The translations under genes were made by a program, and so were the position numbers. The notes under the pieces were generated by a model, which searched no databases, was not told the DNA's origin, and saw nothing but the letters and a program-made list of their open reading frames with translations. 64,000 nt of DNA, taken from Lentibacillus juripiscarius JCM 12147 (GTDB lineage Bacteria > Bacillota > Bacilli > Bacillales_D > Amphibacillaceae). How positions within the stretch are numbered: position 1 is the stretch's first letter; every line of letters begins with the position of its first letter. Location of the stretch: positions 39,367 through 103,366 of the forward strand of contig BBCA01000004.1 of NCBI GenBank assembly GCA_001311805.1. Direction: 5' to 3'. Shown piece by piece: positions 40,092 to 49,336 of this stretch.

Positions 40092-41637
40092 CTACTCCCT
40101 TGTTACCGGATATAGAGACCACATACCGGTTGGATCAACAACGAGCCCTTCAACCGATTTATCATAAGCTAACGTCACCATGCCATGCTGCATTACGACC
40201 CATGGTGCATCCTTCATAGCGAGTACATTTGCTTCATGCAGCTTCTCTTTTCTTGCTTCCTGATCCACAGAAGTTCGGGATTCCTCTACCAGCTTATCAA
40301 ATTCACTATTGCTGTAACGGGAATAGTTAGATGCCCCGATATTATCAGAATGAAGATTTGGATAGAGCAACTCACTTCCATCAGCAGTACTATTGGCCCA
40401 GCCAAGGAAAGTCATCTCGTAATCTCCCTGTCTGGCAGTGTCCAAAAAGCTCGCCCATTCCATCGTTTCTATCGATACATTTAACCCTATCTCCGTTAAT
40501 TGCGATTCAACAATTTCAGCCATTTTCATATAATTGTCCCGATTGGCTGAAAAAAGCGTTATTTCCTGACCATCGTACCCATTTTCCTGAATGATCTGTT
40601 TTGCTTTTTCCGGATCGTATTCATAAGCTGAAGATGTTGCTTCTTCATTGTATCCAAATACTTTCGGGCCGATGATACTTTCGTTGTGGACGCCAATGCC
40701 GTTAAGCTGGGACACATATGCTTCCTGATTTATCCCGTAAGCGACAGCCTTTCTAAACTCCAGTTCATTGAAAGGTTCCTTCTCCATATTGAACCCTAAA
40801 TAAGAAACCCTTGTACCTTCTGATTTTTGGACCTCCACATTACCAATTGACTCGACACGGCCTAAATGATCGGATGGTATCGCGTCAATGAATTGAACCT
40901 CACCTGTTTCGAGCATAGAAATAGCTGTAGACACTTCCGGCACTACTTTATAAGTAACGGTTTCAATCTCAGCAGGCTCTCTCCAATAATCTTCATTTTT
41001 CGTCAAGGTAATATGATCGCCTTCCACCCATTCTTCAAAAACGAATGGACCAGTTCCAACCGGTTCTTTGTTTATATCCCCTTCCTTATCCGCTGTCGGG
41101 CTTACAATCGCCGCATTGGTATGACTAAGTGCTGCTAACATAGGCCCATAAGGTTCTTTTGTTTTCAGTACAACTGTATATTCATCTTTAACTTCAATAG
41201 ATTCAACCGGGTCAAGCAATGATGCACGTGGAGCAGCTCTATCCGGATCTTTCATCTGGTCAAATGTATATTTTACTGCTTCTGCATTAAATGGTGTCCC
41301 GTCATGGAATGTAATACCTTCTTTCAATTTAATGACCCATGTATTTTCATCAGGTGTCTCGTATGATTCGGCCAGCAATGGTTCAGGCTCAAGTGTTTCC
41401 GGGTTTTGAGTAAACAATGTTTCATAAACCTGATAGGTAACATTGGACGATACGGAATCATTCGTATCAATTGGCGACAGACCCGCCGCATCCGACGTAG
41501 TGGCGTACGTTATCTCGGACGGTGCATCACTTCCCCCGTCACTCTTACCACTGCTTCCCTCACTGTTGCAGCCGGCCATCACAAGTATTCCTGTAATGAA
41601 AAGTAATACCAGTCCGACAAATTTTTATTCTCTTCAT
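40092..41637 (-). CDS. peptide ABC transporter substrate-binding lipoprotein (family 5)
   Basis: About 515 residues. Corrected for an extra A near 41620, it starts MKRIKFVGLVLLF and has lipobox LVMAGC, so it is a membrane-anchored binding protein. Family SBP_bac_5: PLLAESYETPDENTWVIKLKEG, FHDGTPFNAEAVKYTFD, EPVGTGPFVFEEWVEG, YLGFNMEKEPFNELEFRKAVAYGI. Ends YPVTRE. Resembles dipeptide/glutathione binding proteins (DppA/GsiB type) in layout; ligand not determined. Confidence 0.93.
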
Positions 41638-41657
41638 TTCATATTCCCCTCTCCATA

Positions 41658-42554
41658 TTACGTATTTAAATCCATATTAGGATCCAAGGCATCCCTTAAC
41701 CCATCACCGACTACATTAAAAGCAAAAACGGTCAGCATAATCGCTACTCCGGGAATGATTGCTAGATGTGGTGCTTCCCACATGAAATCCTGTCCCGCCG
41801 CTATCATGGCACCCCACTCTGGTGTTGGCGGCTGTGCTCCCAAACCAAGATAACTTAAAGCAGAAGTGGACAAAATTGCAGTCGCCATCCGCATGGTCCC
41901 ATATACGATTAGAGGAGCAGTACAGTTCGGGAGTATATGTTTAAATAGGATCCTCCAATCACTCGCCCCTACAGATTTCATAGCGAGTATATATTCTTGC
42001 TTTTTAATGGATAAAACACTTCCTCGAACAATTCTTGCACAGCCCGGAATAGACCAGATACTAATCGCGATAACGACATTTATAAGACTTGTCCCAAGCA
42101 TGGCAATAATCAGCATAGCTAATAAAATGCCAGGAAAAGCAAACAGTAAGTCCACAATTCGCATAATAATTCCGTCGAGTTGCCGATAATATCCGGCTAA
42201 TAGACCAAGTATAATACCACCAATTAAACCAATTCCTACTGAACATATGCCAACCAGCAACGATATACTTGCACCATTCACGATCCTTGACCACATATCA
42301 CGGCCGTAATTATCCGTGCCCAGAAAGTGACCTTCCGAACCTACTCCTAACTTCGTGCTTTGCAAATGTTGCTCATTAGGCCCGTAGCTGGAAAGGACTG
42401 GTGCAAATATTGCCGCAATTACAATTAAAAAAATAATAACCAAACCCACCGCTGCCAGTTTATTTTTGATGACACTTTTAACCGTTTTAATAAATCGGTT
42501 CTCACTGGACTTCTTTCTAGCCTTTTGTTTATCATCCGCAACTGTTGCAGACAT
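41658..42554 (-). CDS. peptide ABC transporter permease (DppC type)
   Basis: 298 residues, intact. N-terminal cytoplasmic tail, then helix LAAVGLVIIFLIVIAAIFA, GTDNYGRDMWSRIVNG (OppC hallmark), five more helices and the EAA loop VGASDWRILFKHILPN that docks to the ATPases. 20 bp after dppB. Confidence 0.95.
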   Translation of the reverse strand: MSATVADDKQKARKKSSENRFIKTVKSVIKNKLAAVGLVIIFLIVIAAIFAPVLSSYGPNEQHLQSTKLGVGSEGHFLGTDNYGRDMWSRIVNGASISLLVGICSVGIGLIGGIILGLLAGYYRQLDGIIMRIVDLLFAFPGILLAMLIIAMLGTSLINVVIAISIWSIPGCARIVRGSVLSIKKQEYILAMKSVGASDWRILFKHILPNCTAPLIVYGTMRMATAILSTSALSYLGLGAQPPTPEWGAMIAAGQDFMWEAPHLAIIPGVAIMLTVFAFNVVGDGLRDALDPNMDLNT

Positions 42555-42574
42555 GTAATCCCCCCCTTTTTCAC

Positions 42575-43513
42575 TTAATAACCAATCCGTGGATCAATTA
42601 GCGCGTAAATAATATCCACAATCAAGTTAACAACGACAAACACCGCCGCCACCAACAAGACTGTTCCTTGTACAATCGGAAAATCACGTGCTGCAATCGC
42701 ATCAATCATTAATCGGCCAACACCATTTATCGCAAACACCTGCTCCGTTATGATTGTGCCTCCAAGCAGCGTTCCAAAGTTAATCCCAATGACGGTCACA
42801 ACCGGAATCATGGCATTTTTCAGTGCATGAATCCAGATAAGAGGTCTTTTCCTGACGCCTTTTGCCTTAGCAGTACGAATATAATCTGATCGAACAACTT
42901 CAAGCATGGACGATCTTGTCATTCTGGCAATTAAAGCCGCTGAAGCTGTACCCAGTGTAATGGACGGCAAAATTAATTCCTTTAATCCCTCTAACGTATA
43001 AAAAGGAGCATTCAGCCCTCCTACAGGCAATAGTTGCAGATTTACTGCAAAAACCAGAATCAGCATAGCTCCCAGCCAGAAGTTAGGGATTGAGACACCA
43101 GCTAATGCAAACGTTGTGCTTGTCACATCAATCCAGGAATTTTGTTTTCTTGCGGAAATGATTCCTGCAATAACGCCAATGATTATCGCAACCAGTGTAC
43201 TGGATGCGGCTAACTTCACTGTAGTCGGGAATCTAGTAAGAATTGCCTCTGTCACTGCTTGTCCAGTTTGATAAGAGTAACCGAAATCACCTTGCAAAAT
43301 GCCACCAAGATAATCGAAATATTGCACTAATACCGGACGGTCAAGCCCTAATTCTTCCCGGATAGCCTCTAAATCGGAGGATGTAGCATTTGGCCCGCCG
43401 ATTATAGTAGCCGGATCCCCTGGAGCAAAATGCATGCTCATAAATACCAAAAACGAGATACCGAGCAAAAGCAAAAGTAATTGGAAGAAACGCCGGATTA
43501 TTAAACTAATCAT
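42575..43513 (-). CDS. peptide ABC transporter permease (DppB type)
   Basis: 312 residues, intact. IIRRFFQLLLLLLGISFLVF start, HFAPGDPATIIGG, LPVGGL periplasmic-type loop, EAA loop RTAKAKGVRKRPLIWIHALKN, and LVDIIYALIDPRIGY at the end. First gene of the dppBC-oppA-oppDF-ggt-chrA-chrA transcript. Confidence 0.95.
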   Translation of the reverse strand: MISLIIRRFFQLLLLLLGISFLVFMSMHFAPGDPATIIGGPNATSSDLEAIREELGLDRPVLVQYFDYLGGILQGDFGYSYQTGQAVTEAILTRFPTTVKLAASSTLVAIIIGVIAGIISARKQNSWIDVTSTTFALAGVSIPNFWLGAMLILVFAVNLQLLPVGGLNAPFYTLEGLKELILPSITLGTASAALIARMTRSSMLEVVRSDYIRTAKAKGVRKRPLIWIHALKNAMIPVVTVIGINFGTLLGGTIITEQVFAINGVGRLMIDAIAARDFPIVQGTVLLVAAVFVVVNLIVDIIYALIDPRIGY

Positions 43514-43566
43514 TTTCTCACCTCCGTATGGAAAATTTTCATATAATTCATTATAATTTAAAGATG

Positions 43567-43595
43567 ATTTTACTTGTGAATTGTGGCAATGTCAA
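43567..43595 (-). promoter_or_regulatory. SigA-type promoter of the dpp-ggt operon
   Basis: On the minus strand TTGACA (43590-43595), 17 bp, TAAAAT (43567-43572). The -10 is covered by one arm of the inverted repeat listed next. Confidence 0.7.
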
Positions 43596-43679
43596 TATAA
43601 ATTTAAACAATTGTAAAAAATATTTCTGAATTCGCTTACACATATAAAGGTTTTGGTAAAATTAGTTTCACAAGTAAAA
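43568..43679. promoter_or_regulatory. 13-bp inverted repeat over both divergent promoters
   Basis: TTTTACTTGTGAA at 43568-43580 and its exact reverse complement TTCACAAGTAAAA at 43667-43679. One covers the -10 of the dppB promoter; the other sits just upstream of the TGATATAAT -10 (43684-43692) of the lrp-like gene. This is the expected layout for a regulator controlling itself and its divergent target. Confidence 0.6.
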
Positions 43680-43730
43680 AGTATGATATAATATTTTAAA
43701 TATTAAGTAACCTAATTGTGGAGGAATAAT

Positions 43731-44173
43731 ATGGATATTGATGAAATAGATAAAAAATTGTTAGAAGAGCTAGTCGAGGATGGCAGGTTATCGTACGTTG
43801 AACTGTCCAAAAAGGTAGACATTTCACGTGTTGCTGTAAAGGAAAGGATAAAAATCTGAAAGAGAAGGGAGTCATTGAAAAGTTTACAGTAATTATTAAC
43901 TCAGAAAAGGCAGGAAAAACCGTGTCTGCATTTTTTGAGGTGGATGTTGAGCCATATCATTTTCAAGAGATTGCACAAAACCTGGCCGATCATCCAAATG
44001 TCGCCAGTATCTATCAGATGACTGGACCAAGCACCTTACATATGCACGTATTGGTCGACAACTTCTTAATGTTGGAAGACTTTATTAATGGTGAATTATA
44101 TTCAGTAAAGGGGATTACAAGAGTAGAGAGCAGTGTTATCCTAAAAACGCTTCAAAAGCAGGACAGGTTATAA
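43731..44173 (+). CDS. Lrp/AsnC family transcriptional regulator
   Basis: About 147 residues. Helix-turn-helix IDEIDKKLLEELVEDGRLSY and VDISRVAVKERI, then after a missing A near 43857 KNLKEKGVIEKFTVIIN and the RAM domain (VDVEPYHFQEIAQNLADHPNVASIYQMTGPSTLHMHV). GGAGGA precedes ATG. Divergent from the peptide transporter operon, which it probably controls in response to an amino acid. Confidence 0.92.
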
Positions 44174-44209
44174 ACTATAGTTTCGTAGTGTATATCTGTT
44201 AAGGTATGT

Positions 44210-44237
44210 GACGCGGGGACAGGCGCCTTGTTTCAGT
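44210..44237. repeat. REP-like hairpin
   Basis: GACGCGGGGACAGGCGCCTT with a weakened TGTTTC arm, 37 bp after the lrp-like stop. Confidence 0.65.
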
Positions 44238-44244
44238 CCTCTGG

Positions 44245-44425
44245 CCCGTAAAGTGAGACTTCATTCAGTGGGGGTTCCCTCCCCCACTGAGTATTAGTTG
44301 ACGAATCGGGAATTTACGACGCCCGGGACGTACTAGTGCAGGCGTTGCGACAGAACAAGGAAAGCTGCGACAGCAAAGCATCTTCGTGAGAAAAAATGCT
44401 TTCCTTTTTCGAGGACGTCGCGTTA
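44245..44425 (+). ncRNA. candidate structured RNA or mobile-element end
   Basis: Three consecutive foldable blocks: CAGTGGGGG/CCCCCACTG (perfect 9 bp, 6-nt loop) at about 44269-44292; ACGCC/GGCGT around 44318-44348; and GCGAC...GTCGC enclosing AAAGCAT/ATGCTTT with a following CCTTTTT, which looks like a terminator. No protein is convincingly encoded. I do not recognise a family; the first hairpin resembles right ends of some IS200/IS605-type elements, but that is unproven. Confidence 0.4.
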
Positions 44426-44500
44426 TTATCGGCCGGGCTGTTTATCCCCCACCTTCACGTATGGCTTGTCCAAGTTTAGAAGCGGATGTATTACAGCCCA

Positions 44501-45175
44501 TTAAACAAACAAAGGCCAATTATACTTTTCCGCAATCTCTTTCATCCCCTGATCCGGATTAACAACAATAGGATATGTTACAAACTGAAACAGCGGGATA
44601 TCGCTTTCACTATCGGCATAAGCCCAGACTTCAGTCGCCTCTTCGTCCGTCAGTTTCCCGGTCTGCTTCTCATATTTCATCCATTCCTGCACTTTTTTCA
44701 CCTTTTCATTCCCGTTAATAATCGGACCAACTTTTCCTGTGCACTTGCCTTTTGGTTGAACTGCAATTCCGTACTGATCACATGCACATCTAGCGCCAAT
44801 TCTTTGTAAAAGCTTTAAAAATGGGTGCAGTGCACCGGACAAAACAATAATTTTATTTCCTTGGCGTTCATGTTCGCGGATTTTATGTATCAAGTCATGA
44901 TGGGCATCCTGCTTGCCCAACGCCACCAACTTCTGGAAAAAATCATCTAACTCGCTGCTAGTTTTCCCTTTAAATGACTTGGCGAACGCTTTGAAAAATT
45001 CCAGCCGAAACGCATTCTTCCCTTTCAACATGCCTATGGCCGCTGCCTTTACGATGCCAGTGGCAACCACTGCCCACTGCTTCAGACCAAACTCCTTGTT
45101 CGCCGTCTGAAACATCAACTTAAACGAATTTCCCTGATAAAGGGTACCATCAAAATCAACCGTTACAACTCCCAT
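44501..45175 (-). CDS. HAD superfamily hydrolase (subfamily IB)
   Basis: About 224 residues, intact. VTVDFDGTLYQGNSF (motif I), IIVLSGALHPFLKLL (motif II), EKVKKVQEWM (motif III Lys), AYADSESDIPLFQF (motif IV). Subfamily IB includes phosphoserine phosphatase-like enzymes; substrate unknown. ATG 45175 is chosen for the GGAGGTG 6 nt upstream. Confidence 0.9.
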   Translation of the reverse strand: MGVVTVDFDGTLYQGNSFKLMFQTANKEFGLKQWAVVATGIVKAAAIGMLKGKNAFRLEFFKAFAKSFKGKTSSELDDFFQKLVALGKQDAHHDLIHKIREHERQGNKIIVLSGALHPFLKLLQRIGARCACDQYGIAVQPKGKCTGKVGPIINGNEKVKKVQEWMKYEKQTGKLTDEEATEVWAYADSESDIPLFQFVTYPIVVNPDQGMKEIAEKYNWPLFV

Positions 45176-45285
45176 TTGTTTCACCTCCGCATTCATTGTA
45201 AGCTAGACAGGAAGAGGTGCAAAGGCATACCCCTATCCTCTAATGGAAATTTTTACACGCGATAAAAGTGATTCAATCCCCGCCC

Positions 45286-45977
45286 TCAATTTCGAATGAC
45301 GTTCTTTATATGCAGCATCGTTTCACTGTCAAAATTGTTAGAGAAACTTTCATTTACCCGAACAGCTTTTCCAAAATGATATTGTTCAGCAGCCAGCTTG
45401 TGATGAATATCTGCAATTGTCGCGGCATCAAGTCCTCCTCCCGGCATGATGCGCGGCCCACCGATATCCTTCTCCATTTCCGCCAGCATTTGAAGATGTT
45501 TCATACCAGCCATACAATCTTTTTTCCGCCGGATGTGAGGATCCGCTTAATGTTCTTTTTATATTTTGCCAAAGTCTGGTAAGCATCTTTTAGCGATGGA
45601 ACCTCGTCAAAAGCCTTATGAAACGTGATATCCAGCTGCGGAAACCTAGTAATAATAGCTTCCAGAGCGGTTTCATTAATGGTACTATCACGATTTAACG
45701 CGCCAAAGACAATCCGTTCCCCGCCCATGTCGATTAACGCCTCGATATCTTTCCAAATAATATCCAAATCACCCTTGGAATAGCAAAAATGAAAACTGTG
45801 CGGACGTATCATGACCTGAACCGGAATAGTTACATGCTCTAGAACTTGTTGGATGGTACCGTAACTGGGGGTCAATCCCCCTTCCGCAATTGCGGATACA
45901 AGTTCCACCCGATCCGCGCCTAATTTCTCTGCCTGTTTTGCTTCTTCGCCATTTTGAACAATCACTTCCAGTGTCAT
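45286..45977 (-). CDS. cutC: CutC family protein
   Basis: About 230 residues, TIM barrel. MTLEVIVQNGEEAKQAEKLG, ADRVELVSAIAEGGLTPSYG, VQVMIRPHSFHFCYS, GALNRDSTI, DITFHKAFDEV, KRILTSGGKK, and after a shift near 45512 RIMPGGGLDAATIADI. All CutC motifs present. Named for copper homeostasis, but the biochemical role is unsettled. ATG 45977 behind GGAGATT. Confidence 0.92.
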
Positions 45978-46114
45978 ATGAATCTCCAATCTCTAGGTAA
46001 TTTATTTCGCTGCAGGTTAGCGTATAGAACTGTTCGTTTTGCCATAGCATTGTTTCTCCCCTTTTTCCGATGTATGCCTGCTTACACTATTCAATATAAC
46101 ATAATTGAAGGGAG

Positions 46115-46142
46115 CGGGACGCGGGGACAGGCTCCTTGTCCC
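46115..46142. repeat. REP-like hairpin, canonical copy
   Basis: GGGACGCGGGGACAGGCTCC then TTGTCCC, one of the cleanest copies in the window. Confidence 0.88.
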
Positions 46143-46255
46143 GGTCAGATGCGAAACCGGCAGGCTGAGCAGCCCGAACATCAAACCTCCTTCGCCATCA
46201 TTGAACACGGTCATGCAAACGTGCTACACTTAAGCTCCTATTACTTTCGCCCCTG

Positions 46256-47117
46256 ATGGGATGGTGTGTACATGAAAAATTATGGGTTGGTATCGCCGCC
46301 TTAATCACAGTCATTATTGGTGTATTAGGCAAAGTGTATCGTGACACATATATATTCAAACAAGAGAAAGTGGCATTTCATAGCGGCAAATTGCCAAAAA
46401 CGCTACTTTTACCATTATGCAGATCAGTGACCTGCATAATCGCGTGTTTGGTTCCGACAACAGCCGTCTGGTTCGCATGGTGACAGCTGCGAATGCCGAT
46501 ATCATCGTGCTGACAGGTGACCTTATTGACCGGAAAACGAAATCTTTTGAGCATGTCTTTTCCCTTGTCGAACAACTGACGGCCATTCATCCGCATGTTT
46601 ATTTTGTCACTGGTAATCACGAATGGGGCAATCCCGCCACCAGCATCTTTTTGCACGGCCTGCGCGAGCGGAATGTAACTATCATGGACAACCGGAACGT
46701 CCAATTCACAAAAATGGCATCAGCGTAAACCTGGTCGGTGTTGCCGACGCGTCCGCCGAATTCGAGAATCTCGATGAGGCATTCCGCCAGATGAACACCG
46801 ACCACTATACAGTTCTTCTGTCACACACGCCGAGCATCACCGAAATATATGAACAGATACCGGCCGATTTGATCCTGAGCGGGCATACACACGGAGGCCA
46901 GGTGCGCTTCCCGCTGATCGGTGCCCTCGTATCACCGGACCGGGGATTATTCCCGAAACTGGACAAAGGCACGTATCAGCTCGGCGCCGGCCTGTACCTT
47001 TATATCGATAGCGGCCTCGGCACAACCAGACTTCCCATCCGCTTCCTCAATCAAAGTCAACTAAGCCTAATAACAATTACCGGAACGCGCGAGCGAGTTT
47101 CCTCTCCCAGGGCCTGA
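46256..47117 (+). CDS. metallophosphoesterase (YkuE/YaeI type)
   Basis: About 287 residues. N-terminal helix LWVGIAALITVIIGVLG probably anchors it in the membrane. Calcineurin-like motifs: IMQISDLHNRVFG (D-x-H), IIVLTGDLIDR (GDxxD), FVTGNHEWG (GNHE), LLSHTP (H) and LILSGHTHGGQVRFP (GHxH). Shifts near 46405 and 46715. Members hydrolyse phosphoesters including UDP-diacylglucosamine or undecaprenyl-type lipids; substrate here unknown. Confidence 0.88.
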
Positions 47118-47118
47118 C

Positions 47119-47314
47119 AGGATGCGGGGACAGGCTCCTTGTCCCGGCTCATAAGGCCACCAGGAATGGGTTCCTCGCCCCAGTTTTTGAGCCCGCCGGT
47201 ACAACCCCCTTCCCATAGGTAGGTTCCTTATCCTATCCTGCTGTGCGTCAGGGCCGGCCGTCAGCTATACCGTCCAGCTTTGGCACCGGGACAGTGAACC
47301 TGTCCCCATGTCCG
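47119..47314. repeat. REP-like element, both halves
   Basis: Left half GATGCGGGGACAGGCTCCTT at 47119, immediately after the phosphoesterase stop; inverted right half GAACCTGTCCCCATGTCC ending at 47314. About 140 bp lie between, with a worn extra copy near 47165. Confidence 0.82.
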
Positions 47315-47427
47315 GACACATCCATGTCCAGCATTTGCCTTTTTTTCGTTTCTTCTGCATCATTCGCTCATTCTCTTTTCTGATGATTTACGTATTTTAA
47401 CGTAGATTACAGAAAGGAGAATAGAGT

Positions 47428-48702
47428 ATGTTAAATTTATCCATGATTGAGCTGATTCGTCGTAAGGGACGAAAGTTTGACAAGGAACTGAAGCGCCAGA
47501 TGGTACATTTTTATCGGCCATTTCGCTTTGTTCCCTGTTTTTTGCATCGTCCACTGGAAAGCATTAGAAAAAGAAGAAAGAAGCTGCCCGTTATCATCAA
47601 TTTCCACAATGATTCCTATGACTTTGGTTTAAACGATGTAAAGAAAGCCAAATGCCGCGGACTGAGAGAGTTTCCTTCCATATCCTCCTGTTCGGCTAAA
47701 CTATCTGTTAAAAATATGGAAAAGTTAGCTGACAAATGCAGCCACATCAACAAAATCTACCACGACAGAAAAGTTACGGCCCTGCTTGATACGGCCACTC
47801 CATCAATAAACGCTGATCAATTACACGAAAATGGACTAACTGGAAAAGACGCAACGATTGCAGTCGTTGACACCGGGGTGCACCCGCATGACGACTTAAA
47901 AGGACGGATTACTGGATTTAAAGATTTCGTTAACAACAAAAAGGACGCCTATGATGATAATGGACATGGTACCCATTGTGCTGGTGATGCGGCTGGTGAC
48001 GGTGCATCATCTGATGGAAAATATAAAGCACCAGCTCCCGATGCTAATGTAGTAGGTGTAAAAGTACTGAATAAAATGGGGGCCGGTTCGCTGTCGACAG
48101 TGATTGAAGGGGTTGAATGGTGTATCCAAAACAAAGCAGCACATGCGATTAACATTCTTTCCCTGTCCCTTGGCACAAACGCGACGGAATCAGCGGAGGA
48201 CGATCCGGTGGTTAAAGCTGTGGAAGCCGCATGGGACAATGGTCTCGTTGTTTGCGTGGCGGCTGGTAATTCAGGGCCTGAGGAACAAACAATTGGAAGC
48301 CCTGGTATTAGTCCAAAAATCATAACAGTTGGTGCTGCCGACGACCAAGATACCACTGACCGCTCTGACGATACTATTGCCGATTTTTCCAGCCGCGGAC
48401 CAACGATTGATGGCGTAACAAAACCCGATTTAGTGACCCCCGGCACCAATATCATTTCATTGCGCGCACCAGGTTCTTATATCGACCGTACCAATAAAAT
48501 GGCACGCGTCGGTGAGAATTACTTTTCATTATCCGGCACCTCCATGGCCACACCAATATGTGCCGGAGCAGCAGCACAACTGCTTCAAAATGACCAAAGC
48601 CTCACCCCCGACCAAGTGAAAGAACGCCTAAAGAATGCAAGTGAAGATTTAGGACAACCACCCAACGTGCAAGGAAGTGGCTACCTGGATACGACAAATT
48701 AG
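47428..48702 (+). CDS. aprX: intracellular subtilisin-like serine protease AprX
   Basis: 424 residues, intact. Peptidase S8 with catalytic Asp in AVVDTGVHPHDDL, His in DDNGHGTHCAGDAAGDG, oxyanion Asn in VAAGNSGPEEQ and Ser in LSGTSMATPICAG. An N-terminal region of about 130 residues (FDKELKRQMVHFYRPFRFVP) replaces a secretion signal, so the enzyme stays in the cytoplasm, as in B. subtilis AprX. AAAGGAG precedes ATG. Confidence 0.93.
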   Translation: MLNLSMIELIRRKGRKFDKELKRQMVHFYRPFRFVPCFLHRPLESIRKRRKKLPVIINFHNDSYDFGLNDVKKAKCRGLREFPSISSCSAKLSVKNMEKLADKCSHINKIYHDRKVTALLDTATPSINADQLHENGLTGKDATIAVVDTGVHPHDDLKGRITGFKDFVNNKKDAYDDNGHGTHCAGDAAGDGASSDGKYKAPAPDANVVGVKVLNKMGAGSLSTVIEGVEWCIQNKAAHAINILSLSLGTNATESAEDDPVVKAVEAAWDNGLVVCVAAGNSGPEEQTIGSPGISPKIITVGAADDQDTTDRSDDTIADFSSRGPTIDGVTKPDLVTPGTNIISLRAPGSYIDRTNKMARVGENYFSLSGTSMATPICAGAAAQLLQNDQSLTPDQVKERLKNASEDLGQPPNVQGSGYLDTTN

Positions 48703-48706
48703 TATA

Positions 48707-48774
48707 AAACTCGGGGCCCGGTCCCACGTCCCAGCCTCAGAACTGGGATGCGGGAACGGGTTCCTTGTCCTGGT
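48707..48774. repeat. REP-like element joined to array B
   Basis: Right-type half GGGCCCGGTCCCACGTCCC then left-type half GCGGGAACGGGTTCCTTGTC starting at 48750. The array begins exactly 35 bp after that GCGGGAAC, the same offset as at 52059. Confidence 0.78.
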
Positions 48775-48784
48775 TGTCTGTTAT

Positions 48785-48980
48785 CGCGCGAGTTTGGCCC
48801 GGGCTCGCGCGAGTTTTTCGGTTTTCGCGCGACTTTCCGCCCGGTTCGAGCGACTTTTGATTTTCGCGCGACTTTCGGCCTGGCTCGCGCGAGTTTTTCG
48901 GTTTCGCGCGAGTTTCCGCCCGGTTCGCGCGAGTTTTTCGGTTTTCGCGCGACTTTCCGCCCGGTTCACGCGAGTTGGGG
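48785..48980. repeat. 21-bp tandem array B (core CGCGCGAGTTT / CGCGCGACTTT)
   Basis: Ten units start at 48785, 48806, 48826, 48847, 48865, 48886, 48905, 48926, 48946 and 48967 (steps 18-21 bp). Two spacer kinds mostly alternate: CCGCCCGGTT-like and TTCGGTTTT. Not CRISPR: spacers are repeated, not unique. Confidence 0.92.
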
Positions 48981-49001
48981 TTGATTGGGCGCTCTTCCTA
49001 T

Positions 49002-49115
49002 GATGAGTGACCTTTTGTGCTTTTTAGATCATTGTTCCGGTACTCTTTGCCCCGATAAGTGACCTTTTAACGCTTCCCGTACATTCTTCAGGCACTCATC
49101 GCCCTGACGAGTGAC
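49002..49115. repeat. 52-bp direct repeats (core GAGTGACC)
   Basis: GATGAGTGACC at 49002, GATAAGTGACC at 49054, GACGAGTGACC at 49106, exactly 52 bp apart; the segments between them are also alike (CATTNTTC..., ACTC...GCCC). Lies directly after array B. The remainder of the 634-bp gap holds one REP half and a promoter. Confidence 0.75.
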
Positions 49116-49210
49116 CCTTCATCCCCAATCGAATACCACTCCTCCTCCATCCGGGCCGAATAATACATTACCTGCCACTTAATCGCCCCCACTTCACAAG
49201 CTCATTCAAA

Positions 49211-49239
49211 CTGGGACAATAAGCCTGTCCCCACGTCCC
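49211..49239. repeat. REP-like right half
   Basis: GGGACAATAAGCCTGTCCCC then ACGTCCC, 32 bp before the promoter of the AbgT-like gene. Confidence 0.75.
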
Positions 49240-49270
49240 AAAATTTTCTCTAGATTTTGTTTTTACCATC

Positions 49271-49279
49271 TGTTATAAT
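49271..49279 (+). promoter_or_regulatory. extended -10 promoter
   Basis: TGTTATAAT at 49271-49279 (TGnTATAAT), 58 bp before the TTG start of the AbgT-like gene; no clear -35. Confidence 0.5.
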
Positions 49280-49336
49280 TTAACACATTAAAGTGGTAAA
49301 TAGATAAACTGGAAAAGTGACAACGGAGGGGTTGAC

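Noticed and set aside
44318..44480. Coding sequence in the block after the lrp-like gene
   Set aside because: All three frames are short or interrupted, and neither DARDVLVQALRQNKES nor the alternative frame resembles a known protein.
48785..48980. CRISPR-like array
   Set aside because: Units are only about 21 bp, spacers are 9-10 nt and repeat among themselves, and no cas gene is present.
48707..49003. Arg/Phe-rich proteins encoded by array B
   Set aside because: The open frames arise only because the repeat unit lacks stops; no start signal and extreme composition.
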